From: Desulfobulbaceae bacterium
GTDB taxonomy: Bacteria; Bacteroidota; Ignavibacteria; Kapaibacteriales; UBA2268
DNA: 64,000 nucleotides
Assembly (NCBI GenBank): GCA_018335795.1
Contig: JAGXRP010000033.1
Span: 193,973 to 257,972 of the forward strand
Direction of reading: 5' to 3'
Shown here in pieces: positions 1-8,399 of the stretch. Numbering within the stretch: the first letter of the stretch is position 1; each line of letters begins with the position of its first letter. The position numbers and the translations under genes are program-made. A model generated the notes under the pieces. That model did not search any database, had not been told where the DNA came from, and saw only the letters and a program-made list of their open reading frames with translations.

Positions 1-927
1 GATTATGAAGAAGCGAAAACTGTTTGCGATGAAATCGGCTATCCTGTAATGTTGAAAGCTGTCGCAGGTGGAGGCGGCAAAGGGATGAGACTCGTCGAAA
101 GCCCTAAGGATTTAGCTGCTGCATTTAGTGTAGCAAGTAATGAAGCGGAAGCATTCTTTAGCAATCCGGATTTATATATCGAAAAACTCGTTATAGGCTC
201 TCGCCACATCGAAATTCAAGTTATTGGTGATAAACACGGTAATGTAATACATTTAAACGAAAGAGAATGTTCTATACAAAGACGCCATCAGAAACTTATT
301 GAAGAGGCTCCATCACCGGTGGTTTCAAAAGCTTTGAGAAAACAAATGGGCGAAGTATCAGTCATGGGAGCAAAATCCGTGAATTATTACGGACCCGGTA
401 CAATAGAATACTTAGTTGATGCGGAAATGAATTTCTACTTTATGGAAATGAATACACGAATTCAAGTTGAACATCCGGTCACAGAGGAGTCATTGGGAAT
501 AGACTTGATTACTGAGCAAATTTTAGTCGCATCAGGTGAAAAACTGAGATTAAAACAATCAGAACCAAAATTCCATTCAATAGAATGTAGAATCAATGCC
601 GAAGACCCCGAACATAATTTCCGTCCAAGTCCGGGACGTATTGATGTATTTCATGTTCCCGGAGGTCGTGGCATCAGAACAGATTCACATGCTTACCAAG
701 GCTATACTATACCGAGTAATTATGATTCATTAGTGGCAAAATTGATTGCTACTGCTCCTACTCGAAAAGAAGCAATTGCTAAGATGTATAGAGCTTTAGA
801 CGAATTTATAATCGAAGGAATCAAAACCACGATTCCTTTCCACAAGAAAATGATGATGAACAAAGACTTTATCTCGGGTAACATTGATACAAAATATTTA
901 GATAAAGTTGATTGGAATTCGCTGTAA
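1..927 (+). CDS. accC: Biotin carboxylase subunit of acetyl-CoA carboxylase (3' part)
   Basis: ATP-grasp enzyme that carboxylates biotin on the carrier protein, the first half-reaction of acetyl-CoA carboxylase in fatty acid synthesis. The frame is open from base 1, so the start lies outside the window; the 308 codons present imply about 140 missing N-terminal residues compared with the usual ~450. Visible motifs are the glycine-rich ATP loop GGGGKGMRL, the biotin carboxylase signature around [15 protein letters not shown], and the active-site stretch [16 protein letters not shown] with the conserved Glu/Asn/Arg/Glu set. The C-terminal region ([10 protein letters not shown]) is normal. A gcvH gene follows 57 nt downstream on the same strand. 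A propionyl-CoA or pyruvate carboxylase biotin carboxylase subunit is possible, but this short free-standing form fits AccC. Confidence 0.93.
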   Translation, partial: DYEEAKTVCDEIGYPVMLKAVAGGGGKGMRLVESPKDLAAAFSVASNEAEAFFSNPDLYIEKLVIGSRHIEIQVIGDKHGNVIHLNERECSIQRRHQKLIEEAPSPVVSKALRKQMGEVSVMGAKSVNYYGPGTIEYLVDAEMNFYFMEMNTRIQVEHPVTEESLGIDLITEQILVASGEKLRLKQSEPKFHSIECRINAEDPEHNFRPSPGRIDVFHVPGGRGIRTDSHAYQGYTIPSNYDSLVAKLIATAPTRKEAIAKMYRALDEFIIEGIKTTIPFHKKMMMNKDFISGNIDTKYLDKVDWNSL

Positions 928-984
928 TTTTCTTAATTTTACACATTGATAATTATTTTTTTTCAATTAAAAGTTGGAGATTGT

Positions 985-1365
985 ATGAATTTCCCGGAAA
1001 ATTTAAAATACACAGAAGACCACGAATGGGTCAAATTAGAAGGTAATATCGGCACAATAGGTGTCACAGACCATGCTCAAGGCGAACTTGGCGATATCGT
1101 TTACATTGATATTCCGGAACCTGACGCGACAGTAAATGCCGGCGATAGTTTCGGTACTATTGAAGCCGTAAAAACAGTTGCGGAAATGTACGCTCCTGTT
1201 TCAGGAAAATTAGTGGAAGTCAATTCCATATTGAATGATGCCCCCGAAACTGTCAATTCTGACCCTTATGGCGAAGGATGGATTGTAAAAATTGAATTAA
1301 GCAATCCCGCAGAGTTAGACAATCTGATGGATGCGACCACTTACAAGGCTAAACTCGGACATTAA
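985..1365 (+). CDS. gcvH: Glycine cleavage system H protein
   Basis: Lipoylated shuttle protein that carries the aminomethyl group between the P, T and L proteins of the glycine cleavage system. The 126-residue length is typical. The lipoyl attachment lysine is about residue 63, in EAVKTVAEMYAP, and the N-terminal DHEWVKLEG is diagnostic. The ATG at 985 is chosen because a Shine-Dalgarno-like TTGGAGA lies just upstream and the product then starts like other H proteins; an upstream in-frame start at 946 would add a non-homologous hydrophobic leader. It follows accC and is closed by a strong hairpin terminator. Other gcv genes are not in the window. The kbl gene at 14 kb also makes glycine, but is too far away to be co-transcribed. 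Confidence 0.95.
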   Translation: MNFPENLKYTEDHEWVKLEGNIGTIGVTDHAQGELGDIVYIDIPEPDATVNAGDSFGTIEAVKTVAEMYAPVSGKLVEVNSILNDAPETVNSDPYGEGWIVKIELSNPAELDNLMDATTYKAKLGH

Positions 1366-1388
1366 TCAAATTATTTGTATTACAATTA

Positions 1389-1417
1389 GCCCTCAAAGCA
1401 AAAAATGAGGGCTTTTT
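1389..1417 (+). terminator. Rho-independent terminator after gcvH
   Basis: A 7-bp stem GCCCTCA/TGAGGGC with a 10-nt A-rich loop is followed by five T residues. It lies 24 nt after the gcvH stop and would end the accC-gcvH transcript. Confidence 0.85.
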
Positions 1418-1519
1418 GTTATATAAATAATTTTGTTAAATTTTATTAAAAAATTGTAACTTTCTCTTCATTCATGTGTAATTTAAAAATGGAATATGTT
1501 TAATTATAGAAAAATTAAT

Positions 1520-3625
1520 ATGAAAAAGTTTTTATTACTTATCACGATCATAATTGTTTTGCCAAACGTTAGCTATGCCGGAAATTCCGAATCCCAAAAT
1601 TTGAATGCTATTTATGATGTTTTACCTGATATTAACTCATGTAAAGCAGGTGTATTAAAACAAACTGAAATTGACCGAGTTTTGGAACGTGTCAATTACA
1701 TTCGCAGCCTTCATAAGCTCAAACCGGTGACTTATGAATACAACGGGCAACAAATGTCAATGGAAGGTTGCTTGAATATGATTGCAAGTGGTAATATCGG
1801 ACACATTGACGACCCGTCTTCAAAATGCTATACTCCGGGTGCAGGTCAAGCTAGAATGAAATCCAATTTGCACTTCCAACAAGGCACAAATCCCTCTACT
1901 GTTATAAGTGAAGATATAATAATCGGCTGGTTGATTGACGACCATAATGCAGACCAAGCTCAAGAGTATAAAGTCGGACACAGAAGAGCCATAATCAACC
2001 CCTTCTTGACGCGATTTGCTTTTGGTAGAGCAGATGCTCAACAGCAAGGTTCGTCAATGTATTATACCGGTGGAAACTTCCTATATCAAGATTATACCAA
2101 TGGTAATATATCAGAAACAGACTTGGAATACATTGCTTATCCTTTCGAGTATTATCCTCCTTCATACTTCAATAAGTCATTTTATTTGTCATTCAATGCA
2201 ATTTCAAGTAAGACAAATTTATGGCAAAACCAATCTGTTGATTACTCATCAGCAGTTGTTACAATGAAAACTGAAAGTGGGGCAAATGTAAATGTTAACT
2301 CTGTCAAACACGACAATGAAGGCTGGGGAAGTTTCCCAAACAACATCAGTTGGAAAGCTGATGGTTTGGCAAATGAAGTCAGATACAACGTTGAAATTAA
2401 AGGAGTTGTAGTAAACGGGCAAACCAAGAATTATTCTTATTGGTTCAAACTAACTGATAAGAATCAAACAAGTCCGCCACAAACTCCAACACCAAAATTG
2501 CCGGAAAACTTAGCAAAAAATGTCAAAGTTTCAAATGCGCTTACTTGGTCACTAACTGATAACACGAATAAATATATTTTGCAAGTCAGTACAAATTCGA
2601 ATTTTTCAAGTTTAGTAATCGACAAAAATGCTTTACCGACTAACGCATATTTACCGAATGAATTAACACATTCGACTCAATATTGGTGGAGAGTAGCAGC
2701 GAATAACGATGCAGGAACAAGCCCTTGGTCAGAAGTGTTTACATTTACAACTGCTTTGCCTTTGCCGGCGAAAGTTGTATTGAAAACACCTGCAATCAAT
2801 GCTGACATCAAAACTACTACCCCAACTTTGGCTTGGGAGGCTGCAGACCGTGCTGATACTTATGCAGTTCAAATTGCAAACGATAATACTTTCGAAGGCT
2901 TTGCCATTAAATTTACTAAATCAGGAATCGAAGATTTAAGTGCCGAAGTAACTCCCAATCGTTTAGTAAACAACACAACTTACTATTGGCGTGTACGTGC
3001 ATCGAATGGTACCGGATATGGCGAATTTTCAGAAATTTGGTCATTCAATATTGGCTCAAGTATGCCGGGTCCGGTTTTACTTTACCCTGCTAATGGTGCT
3101 CAAAATATTGAACAGCATCCAATTATCAAATGGGGTGAAATTGAAGGCGCTGATTCATACAGAATTCAAATCACAACCAAAGAAAATTTTGAAGGAAGTT
3201 TAGTAGTAAATCAAAGTGGACTGACAGATAAAGAATTCCTATTTAACACTAGCGAACCCGGTACTCTGTATAAATGGCGTGCTCGCGGTGAATCATCAGG
3301 CGGAAACGGCGATTGGTCGCAAGTAAATTCGTTCACAACTGACCCTTCATCTTCAGTTTCAAGTTTTGTTGAACGAAATCTTTTAATGTTCCCAAATCCT
3401 GCTAATGAACAAATCAAGTTGCAATTGAATTTGTTCTCAATTGCTCCTATTAAGATACTCATATTTGATATAGAGGGCAATGTTGTGCATGAATCAACAA
3501 GCATAACATCCGAAGGTGTAAATGAATACATTATCAATATCAGTCATTTACCAATTTCTACTTATACGATTTCTATATACAGTGGCTTGAATAGCTTTGT
3601 TAAAAGCTTTACAATTGTAAGATAA
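1520..3625 (+). CDS. Secreted CAP-domain protein with Fn3 repeats and T9SS sorting domain
   Basis: Predicted secreted or surface protein of 701 residues; substrate unknown. The start at 1520 gives a clean signal peptide (MKKFLLLITIIIVLPNVSYA) and is preferred to an upstream in-frame start at 1496. Residues about 40-200 look like a CAP/SCP domain (ERVNYIRSLHKLKPV near the start, VGHRRAIINPF near the end). A linker is followed by about three fibronectin type III-like modules, each with the repeated pattern YWWRV or YWRVRA and then a W-F-T edge strand. The C-terminus (MFPNPANEQIKLQLN, ending in IVR) is a type A T9SS sorting domain, so export through the outer membrane by T9SS is expected. A weak promoter-like pair (TTTG 1432-1435, TAACTTTC 1457-1464) precedes it. 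It stands alone between two terminators. Confidence 0.8.
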   Translation: MKKFLLLITIIIVLPNVSYAGNSESQNLNAIYDVLPDINSCKAGVLKQTEIDRVLERVNYIRSLHKLKPVTYEYNGQQMSMEGCLNMIASGNIGHIDDPSSKCYTPGAGQARMKSNLHFQQGTNPSTVISEDIIIGWLIDDHNADQAQEYKVGHRRAIINPFLTRFAFGRADAQQQGSSMYYTGGNFLYQDYTNGNISETDLEYIAYPFEYYPPSYFNKSFYLSFNAISSKTNLWQNQSVDYSSAVVTMKTESGANVNVNSVKHDNEGWGSFPNNISWKADGLANEVRYNVEIKGVVVNGQTKNYSYWFKLTDKNQTSPPQTPTPKLPENLAKNVKVSNALTWSLTDNTNKYILQVSTNSNFSSLVIDKNALPTNAYLPNELTHSTQYWWRVAANNDAGTSPWSEVFTFTTALPLPAKVVLKTPAINADIKTTTPTLAWEAADRADTYAVQIANDNTFEGFAIKFTKSGIEDLSAEVTPNRLVNNTTYYWRVRASNGTGYGEFSEIWSFNIGSSMPGPVLLYPANGAQNIEQHPIIKWGEIEGADSYRIQITTKENFEGSLVVNQSGLTDKEFLFNTSEPGTLYKWRARGESSGGNGDWSQVNSFTTDPSSSVSSFVERNLLMFPNPANEQIKLQLNLFSIAPIKILIFDIEGNVVHESTSITSEGVNEYIINISHLPISTYTISIYSGLNSFVKSFTIVR

Positions 3626-3641
3626 AATATATAACTCTACG

Positions 3642-3677
3642 GCACGATTAATTAATAAGTTTAATCGTGCCTTTTTA
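3642..3677 (+). terminator. Rho-independent terminator after the CAP-domain gene
   Basis: A 10-bp stem GGCACGATTA/TAATCGTGCC is followed by TTTTT. It sits 16 nt after the stop of the secreted protein and just before pdxH. Confidence 0.85.
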
Positions 3678-3692
3678 TTTTATAGGAAATCA

Positions 3693-4331
3693 ATGGAAGA
3701 TTTAGGCAATATCAGACGAGATTACAACAAGTTCAAACTTGACGAATCTTCGATTAATAAAAACCCTTTTGACCAATTCAAAATTTGGATGGATGAAGGT
3801 TTGAAAGGTGATTTTTACGAACCAACAGCTATGGTGATTTCAACTGTTAATTCGGAAGGACGACCATCTTCAAGAGTTGTACTATTGAAAAGCTATGATG
3901 AGCATGGATTTGTTTTCTTTACTAACTATTTGAGCCGTAAAGGTACGGATATAGCTTTCAATCCCTATGGTTCTTTGATTTTTTATTGGGATAAATTTGA
4001 AAGGCAAATCCGAATCGAAGGAAAAATCGAAAAAGTCACTCCTGAGGAATCAAAAGCCTATTACGACAAACGTCCTTATACAAGCAGGATTGGAGCTTGG
4101 GCTTCCGAGCAAAGTCAACCACTTAAAAGTAGATTTACATTGATTAGAAAAGTAGTAAAACTTATGATGAAACATCCTATTAATGTGCCTTTGCCTGACT
4201 TTTGGGGAGGTTACCGTTTGGTGCCTGATGAGTTTGAATTTTGGCAAGGTCGAGAAAATAGATTGCATGATAGATTCAGGTTCAAATTAATAGATACCAA
4301 AAAGTGGGAAATAGAAAGGCTATCCCCTTAA
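3693..4331 (+). CDS. pdxH: Pyridoxamine/pyridoxine 5'-phosphate oxidase
   Basis: FMN enzyme that oxidises pyridoxine or pyridoxamine 5'-phosphate to pyridoxal 5'-phosphate, the last step of PLP supply. At 212 residues it has family length. Recognisable blocks are GRPSSRVVLLKSYDEHGFVFFTN (FMN and substrate binding), SRKG, the dimer/FMN region FYWDKFERQIRIEG, ASEQSQPL, and the C-terminal block PDFWGGYRLVP, FWQGRENRLHDR with the substrate-binding Arg/His. It follows a terminator and its stop lies 2 nt from the convergent anti-sigma gene. PLP enzymes in the window that could use its product include Kbl and SerC. Confidence 0.95.
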   Translation: MEDLGNIRRDYNKFKLDESSINKNPFDQFKIWMDEGLKGDFYEPTAMVISTVNSEGRPSSRVVLLKSYDEHGFVFFTNYLSRKGTDIAFNPYGSLIFYWDKFERQIRIEGKIEKVTPEESKAYYDKRPYTSRIGAWASEQSQPLKSRFTLIRKVVKLMMKHPINVPLPDFWGGYRLVPDEFEFWQGRENRLHDRFRFKLIDTKKWEIERLSP

Positions 4332-4333
4332 AC

Positions 4334-4753
4334 TTATTTGAAAAAATATGTCATCTCGACAACTGTTCCGTCTGAATTTGAACGAATTTTGACTTCATGC
4401 ATCAATTCACGTATGATAAAAACACCTCTACCACTTGCTTTGAGCAAATTTTCAGGCTCAAGGCAATCGTCAATATCCTGAGGATTGAATCCATTACCTT
4501 CGTCTTTAACGTAGATGTAAATCTTCTCATTATCAGCTTCAACATCAAACTGAACCTTTTTGTTTGGGTCTAATTTATTTCCATGATTGATAGCATTATT
4601 CACCGCTTCAGTAACAGCAATCATGATATTGTAAAATACAGTATCATCTATGGCAAATTTAGACCTCAAATCAGCTAAAACGGGTTCAATATTTGTAATT
4701 GAATGTCTTTCACTCTTAAGTGTATTATGAGAATAGAATTTTTTTTCGCTCAT
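4334..4753 (-). CDS. RsbW-type anti-sigma / serine kinase ATPase domain protein
   Basis: Small GHKL-fold ATPase of the RsbW/SpoIIAB class, which usually binds or phosphorylates a partner in sigma-factor or partner-switch signalling. At 139 residues it is a single HATPase_c_2 domain. The N-box reads EAVNNAINHGN at about residues 49-59, the G1 box is DEGNGFNP and the G2 box is GRGVFIIREL. No STAS antagonist or PP2C phosphatase is adjacent. It is the last gene of a minus-strand run (half-ClpB, FlbD-like, barrel protein, this gene), only 4 nt after the barrel protein's stop. Its target is unknown; a sigma factor such as FliA at 39 kb is only a guess. Confidence 0.82.
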   Translation of the reverse strand: MSEKKFYSHNTLKSERHSITNIEPVLADLRSKFAIDDTVFYNIMIAVTEAVNNAINHGNKLDPNKKVQFDVEADNEKIYIYVKDEGNGFNPQDIDDCLEPENLLKASGRGVFIIRELMHEVKIRSNSDGTVVEMTYFFK

Positions 4754-4757
4754 GAAA

Positions 4758-6674
4758 TTATAATGAAATTTGTGAAACTAAATAAACATTTGGTATTTCG
4801 CCCGAAAACCTATCATTTATATATCTAAATTCATACCAACCTACAAAAGATATTAACGAATAATGCGAAAAATTAACTTTAATGTTTATTTCAGGACCTA
4901 AACTAACACTTACGTAGTCATTTGGATTGCTTCTGCGGATTGCGATGTTTCTGTTAGACAAATTGTAGTATCTGAACCCACAAGCCACGTCATAGACTTC
5001 ATTTTCCCTATATTTTACGAAAAATTTCCCGAAAAATTTCATATTCCCACTAACGGGCGATTCTTGAAAACTTGACCAATATAATACTCCCGTTTCGCGA
5101 TATATCAAATCATAATTCAGCAATAGGCTTGTCTTTTCAGTCAATCTGACTGTAATCGAATCATTATATCCAATTTGCCTAAAACTATAACTTGAGACTC
5201 CCGGTGAAATTGATTCGAAATCGTAAACTGTATAATTTGCCAGAATGTTGAAAGTCGGTTTCAATGAAATGAGTTTACTATTGTAGCTGAAAAAAGGGCT
5301 CAATTTTATTATTCTCATCCAATAATTAGAGGCGCTACGTTGTGATTTGAGATATACCAAATGATTCATTTGTAATTCAGCATTTATCCCCATTGAGAAC
5401 AATTTATTAACTTTTCGTGAATATTGAGTTGAAATAATCGTCAAGAACTCGTCCCTATCACTGTAATTTGTCTCCGATGGAGTATCGAAACGAGTTAGCA
5501 TCAACAAAATGTTCGACTTCAAAGTATCAGATTTGGTCAATATAAATTGCGTTTGGTTTGTAATATTGGTGATTGAAGTTATATTGTCTAATGAAAATGC
5601 TTCACTTTTCATTTGGTTGAACCTATTATCATCGATATTTTGTAGCTTGGAAACAGTATTTTGGTCATCTTCAGTTGAATAGTTCAAAAGCAATCTATTT
5701 GTAAATGATGGTTTAACGTAATTCAAATCTGCATTCAGTCTGAATGAAGTTATGTCGCGTGATTTGGAAACACCTGTGTTTAAATCATTCTGTACGTAAG
5801 TGCCATACCATTTCTCAACAGAATTCCGATTAAGAGATAACTTAATCCCACTAAAAATATAATTGCTAATTAGAAAATTCAAATTCAGTTCAGCAAAATA
5901 TGTCATACTGCCACGTTCCTCTACTGAAAATGGGAACTCGAGATTATTTGAAGCCATGTAAACCGAATCACGTCTTAGTAAGTTAGACCTATCTAAATAT
6001 GAAACACCAAAATCAGCTCTTATATAATCATAAATAGAGAACATTCGTGACACATTTGAATTGAAATTAATTGTATTTAGTGAACGGTCGTAATTGAGTT
6101 TTAACATCTCACCTTTCAAATTCCCATCAATATCTAAATCACTGTGATTGTTCAAATATTTGGCTTCAAATTGGATAATATCGCCTCCTGAGACGACCCC
6201 TACTTGCGAATTTTGTTCACGTCCATAAGCAAAGTTAATGTAATTTATTTCCGAAATGTCATATTGAATCCCTAATAATCCATTCAGCCTGCTTAGTTCA
6301 TTTAATTCGACACTGCCGGGATTGGATGTGAGTAAGTAAGATTTGTTGAAAAGTAACCTAAAATTATTGGTTTGAGGTGATAAGTAGTTGAATTTGAAAG
6401 TTTGGTCGTCTTGATATATTGTCCGTCCTTCAAGAGATGCGTTGCCATAGTAATTTTGTTCAATATTGAAGATGCCAAATTGTGTATCAGTATGATAATC
6501 CAACAAAAGGTTAAAATTATATACATTCATCACCTTGTTAAATCCATATCGAAGCAAATTGCCAATTGGCAATGTATTAGTCGAATCATGAGGCAAAGTC
6601 GAAAACACCGAATTTGACTTCAAAATCAGTATGATGAAAATTACAAATACGACTTTCAATGCTCTATTGCTCAT
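4758..6674 (-). CDS. Putative outer-membrane beta-barrel protein, unrecognised family
   Basis: A 638-residue protein that I do not recognise. It starts with a signal peptide (a basic MSNRALK followed by a hydrophobic run and SVFS) and then shows many short alternating-polarity strands rich in Asn, Tyr, Phe and Ser separated by turns, with a strand-like end (NVYLVSQISL). This is the look of a large outer-membrane barrel, such as the DUF-type TonB-independent porins of Bacteroidota. There is no plug, TonB box, enzymatic motif or T9SS tail. Its start overlaps the FlbD-like gene by 11 nt and it is followed 4 nt later by the RsbW-type kinase, so it is almost certainly co-transcribed with both. Confidence 0.6.
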   Translation of the reverse strand: MSNRALKVVFVIFIILILKSNSVFSTLPHDSTNTLPIGNLLRYGFNKVMNVYNFNLLLDYHTDTQFGIFNIEQNYYGNASLEGRTIYQDDQTFKFNYLSPQTNNFRLLFNKSYLLTSNPGSVELNELSRLNGLLGIQYDISEINYINFAYGREQNSQVGVVSGGDIIQFEAKYLNNHSDLDIDGNLKGEMLKLNYDRSLNTINFNSNVSRMFSIYDYIRADFGVSYLDRSNLLRRDSVYMASNNLEFPFSVEERGSMTYFAELNLNFLISNYIFSGIKLSLNRNSVEKWYGTYVQNDLNTGVSKSRDITSFRLNADLNYVKPSFTNRLLLNYSTEDDQNTVSKLQNIDDNRFNQMKSEAFSLDNITSITNITNQTQFILTKSDTLKSNILLMLTRFDTPSETNYSDRDEFLTIISTQYSRKVNKLFSMGINAELQMNHLVYLKSQRSASNYWMRIIKLSPFFSYNSKLISLKPTFNILANYTVYDFESISPGVSSYSFRQIGYNDSITVRLTEKTSLLLNYDLIYRETGVLYWSSFQESPVSGNMKFFGKFFVKYRENEVYDVACGFRYYNLSNRNIAIRRSNPNDYVSVSLGPEINIKVNFSHYSLISFVGWYEFRYINDRFSGEIPNVYLVSQISL

Positions 6675-6867
6675 CTCGAAAAAGCCCTTTGTTGCACTCT
6701 CGCTTGTACAAAATTACGAGTTCTGCAATTAAAGTCTTATTCTCCTTGACAATGATTTTCCTTCCGGATTTCAAAGTGATAGTAGTATCGAAAGCCGATT
6801 CTACGGTTTCGATTTCATCGGCGTTCACAAGGATTTTTTCGCCGTCAATTTTTGTCAATTCAATCAT
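6664..6867 (-). CDS. flbD: FlbD-family small protein (flagellar-associated)
   Basis: A 67-residue protein matching the FlbD family, found in flagellar operons of spirochaetes, Firmicutes and Ignavibacteria-like bacteria; its biochemical role is unclear. The family pattern is easy to read: [20 protein letters not shown], then a [15 protein letters not shown] strand pair and an ELVILYKRE helix. The ATG at 6867 is chosen because family members begin MI-L-; the longer frame from 6906 would add 13 unrelated residues. It overlaps the stop of the ClpB-like gene by 8 nt and the barrel gene by 11 nt, indicating translational coupling. No flagellar structural gene is adjacent, but flhF, flhG and fliA occur at 36.7-40.1 kb. 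Confidence 0.75.
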   Translation of the reverse strand: MIELTKIDGEKILVNADEIETVESAFDTTITLKSGRKIIVKENKTLIAELVILYKRECNKGLFRDEQ

Positions 6868-8179
6868 CGTTGTTCTCAAATTCGTGAAGTAAAGCCTGTC
6901 TCTCAATTTCCAACTGTCTGATTCTTCTGTCTATCGAATCTATTTCTTCAGGCATCGAATCCATCTCTAACCTGAGTTTGCTTGCAGCTTCATCAATCAA
7001 ATCAATTGCTTTATCAGGAAGAAATCTGTCAGAAATATATCTGTAGGATAGTTCTGAAGCAGCTATAATTGCAGCATCTGTGATTTTAACACCATGATGA
7101 ACTTCATATCGTTCTTTTAATCCACGTAAAATCGAGATTGTATCCTCGACTGTAGGTTCATCTACAATAACCTTTTGAAAACGTCTTTCCAATGCAGCAT
7201 CCTTTTCTATATATTTTTGATATTCGTTGAAGGTTGTTGCTCCAATGCAATGCAACTCACCGCGTGCAAGTGCCGGTTTGAGAATGTTAGCGGCGTCCAT
7301 GCTGCCGGAAGTCGCACCCGCACCGACTAAAGTGTGCAGTTCATCAATAAAGAGGATTATTTCACCGTTCGAATCCGAAACTTCCTTAATCAATGCTTTG
7401 AGACGCTCTTCAAATTGTCCGCGAAAACTTGTTCCGGCAATTAAAGTTCCCATATCCAACGCTACAATTGATTTCGATTTAAGATTTTCGGGTACGTCAC
7501 GATTTACAATTCTTTGAGCAATTCCCTCAACAACAGCAGTTTTGCCAACGCCGGGTTCGCCAATAAGCACGGGATTATTCTTTGTTTTCCTCGATAACAC
7601 TTGCAATACACGTCGGATTTCGTTTTCTCTCCCGATTACGGGGTCTAATTTCCCATTAATAGCTTCTTCATTCAACATTCTGCCATAACGTTTAAGTGCT
7701 TGATATTTGTCTTCAGGATTTTGGTCAGTTACGCGACTTTTGCCCCTTATTGAATGCAATACTTGAAGAATTATCTCTTTAGTCAATCCGGCTTCTTTAA
7801 GTATTTCGTAAGAATCGCTTTTCGTTTCCATCATAGCTAAAAAAAGATGCTCTGTGCTTACGTATTCATCTTTTAGTTTATTCGCATTTTTTAGTGCAAT
7901 GTTGAATAAATCATTTGTGGAATTTGATAAGTATTGCTGTACAATCGAAGAATCCGATATTTTAGGTAATTCTTGCATCTTACTGTTCACCATGATTTTT
8001 ATAGCGCCCAAATTTGCTCCTGCTTTCAAAATCAAATCGGGTATAATTCCGCTCGAATCTTGCACCAATGCGGCTAACAAATGCATAGGTTCAATTGCTT
8101 GGTTATTATAGCTTGAAGCAATCTCTTGCGCAGTTTGCAAAGATTCTTGTGCTTTTAAAGTCAATTTTTGGTAATTCAC
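6860..8179 (-). CDS. Half-length ClpB: Clp N domain plus first AAA+ module only
   Basis: A 439-residue protein that matches the first half of the disaggregase ClpB. The Clp N repeats span about residues 1-145 ([14 protein letters not shown] at the start). The first AAA+ module has Walker A GEPGVGKT at about 207-214, Walker B IILFIDE at 274-280 with Glu280, and an arginine pair ALERRF at about 330. The chain stops just after [15 protein letters not shown], the first helix of the ClpB middle domain, whereas ClpB is normally about 860 residues with a second ATPase. No remnant of the missing half follows, because flbD begins 8 nt before the stop codon. The start codon is GTG, supported by the usual ClpB N-terminus. 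It may be a regulator or adaptor rather than a disaggregase; a full clpB elsewhere is likely. Confidence 0.85.
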   Translation of the reverse strand: MNYQKLTLKAQESLQTAQEIASSYNNQAIEPMHLLAALVQDSSGIIPDLILKAGANLGAIKIMVNSKMQELPKISDSSIVQQYLSNSTNDLFNIALKNANKLKDEYVSTEHLFLAMMETKSDSYEILKEAGLTKEIILQVLHSIRGKSRVTDQNPEDKYQALKRYGRMLNEEAINGKLDPVIGRENEIRRVLQVLSRKTKNNPVLIGEPGVGKTAVVEGIAQRIVNRDVPENLKSKSIVALDMGTLIAGTSFRGQFEERLKALIKEVSDSNGEIILFIDELHTLVGAGATSGSMDAANILKPALARGELHCIGATTFNEYQKYIEKDAALERRFQKVIVDEPTVEDTISILRGLKERYEVHHGVKITDAAIIAASELSYRYISDRFLPDKAIDLIDEAASKLRLEMDSMPEEIDSIDRRIRQLEIERQALLHEFENNDD

Positions 8180-8399
8180 AATCTACTTTGAATACATGTT
8201 AAACAATATACAAGTTGATTTACGAATTACGTAGATAAGATATTTTATAACTCAATAATGGTTGGCGTAATTATTTCAAATCAGTTCCGTCTTAAAACTT
8301 TGAATAAGTTGAAAGTAATAATTAGGAATGATTTGATGATGGTTTTTGCTACATTTTTGTTAGGCTTTTTGTTGAAATTTTTGGGAAGGTGCGAAAACT

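Noticed and set aside
946-984. Upstream start for gcvH at 946
   Set aside because: It gives a hydrophobic non-homologous leader; the ATG at 985 has its own ribosome binding site.
3211-3537. Minus-strand open frame within the CAP-domain gene
   Set aside because: It is an antisense shadow of a well-supported coding region, with no motif or ribosome site.
7227-7517. Plus-strand open frame inside the half-ClpB gene
   Set aside because: Antisense to the AAA+ core, with no recognisable protein features.
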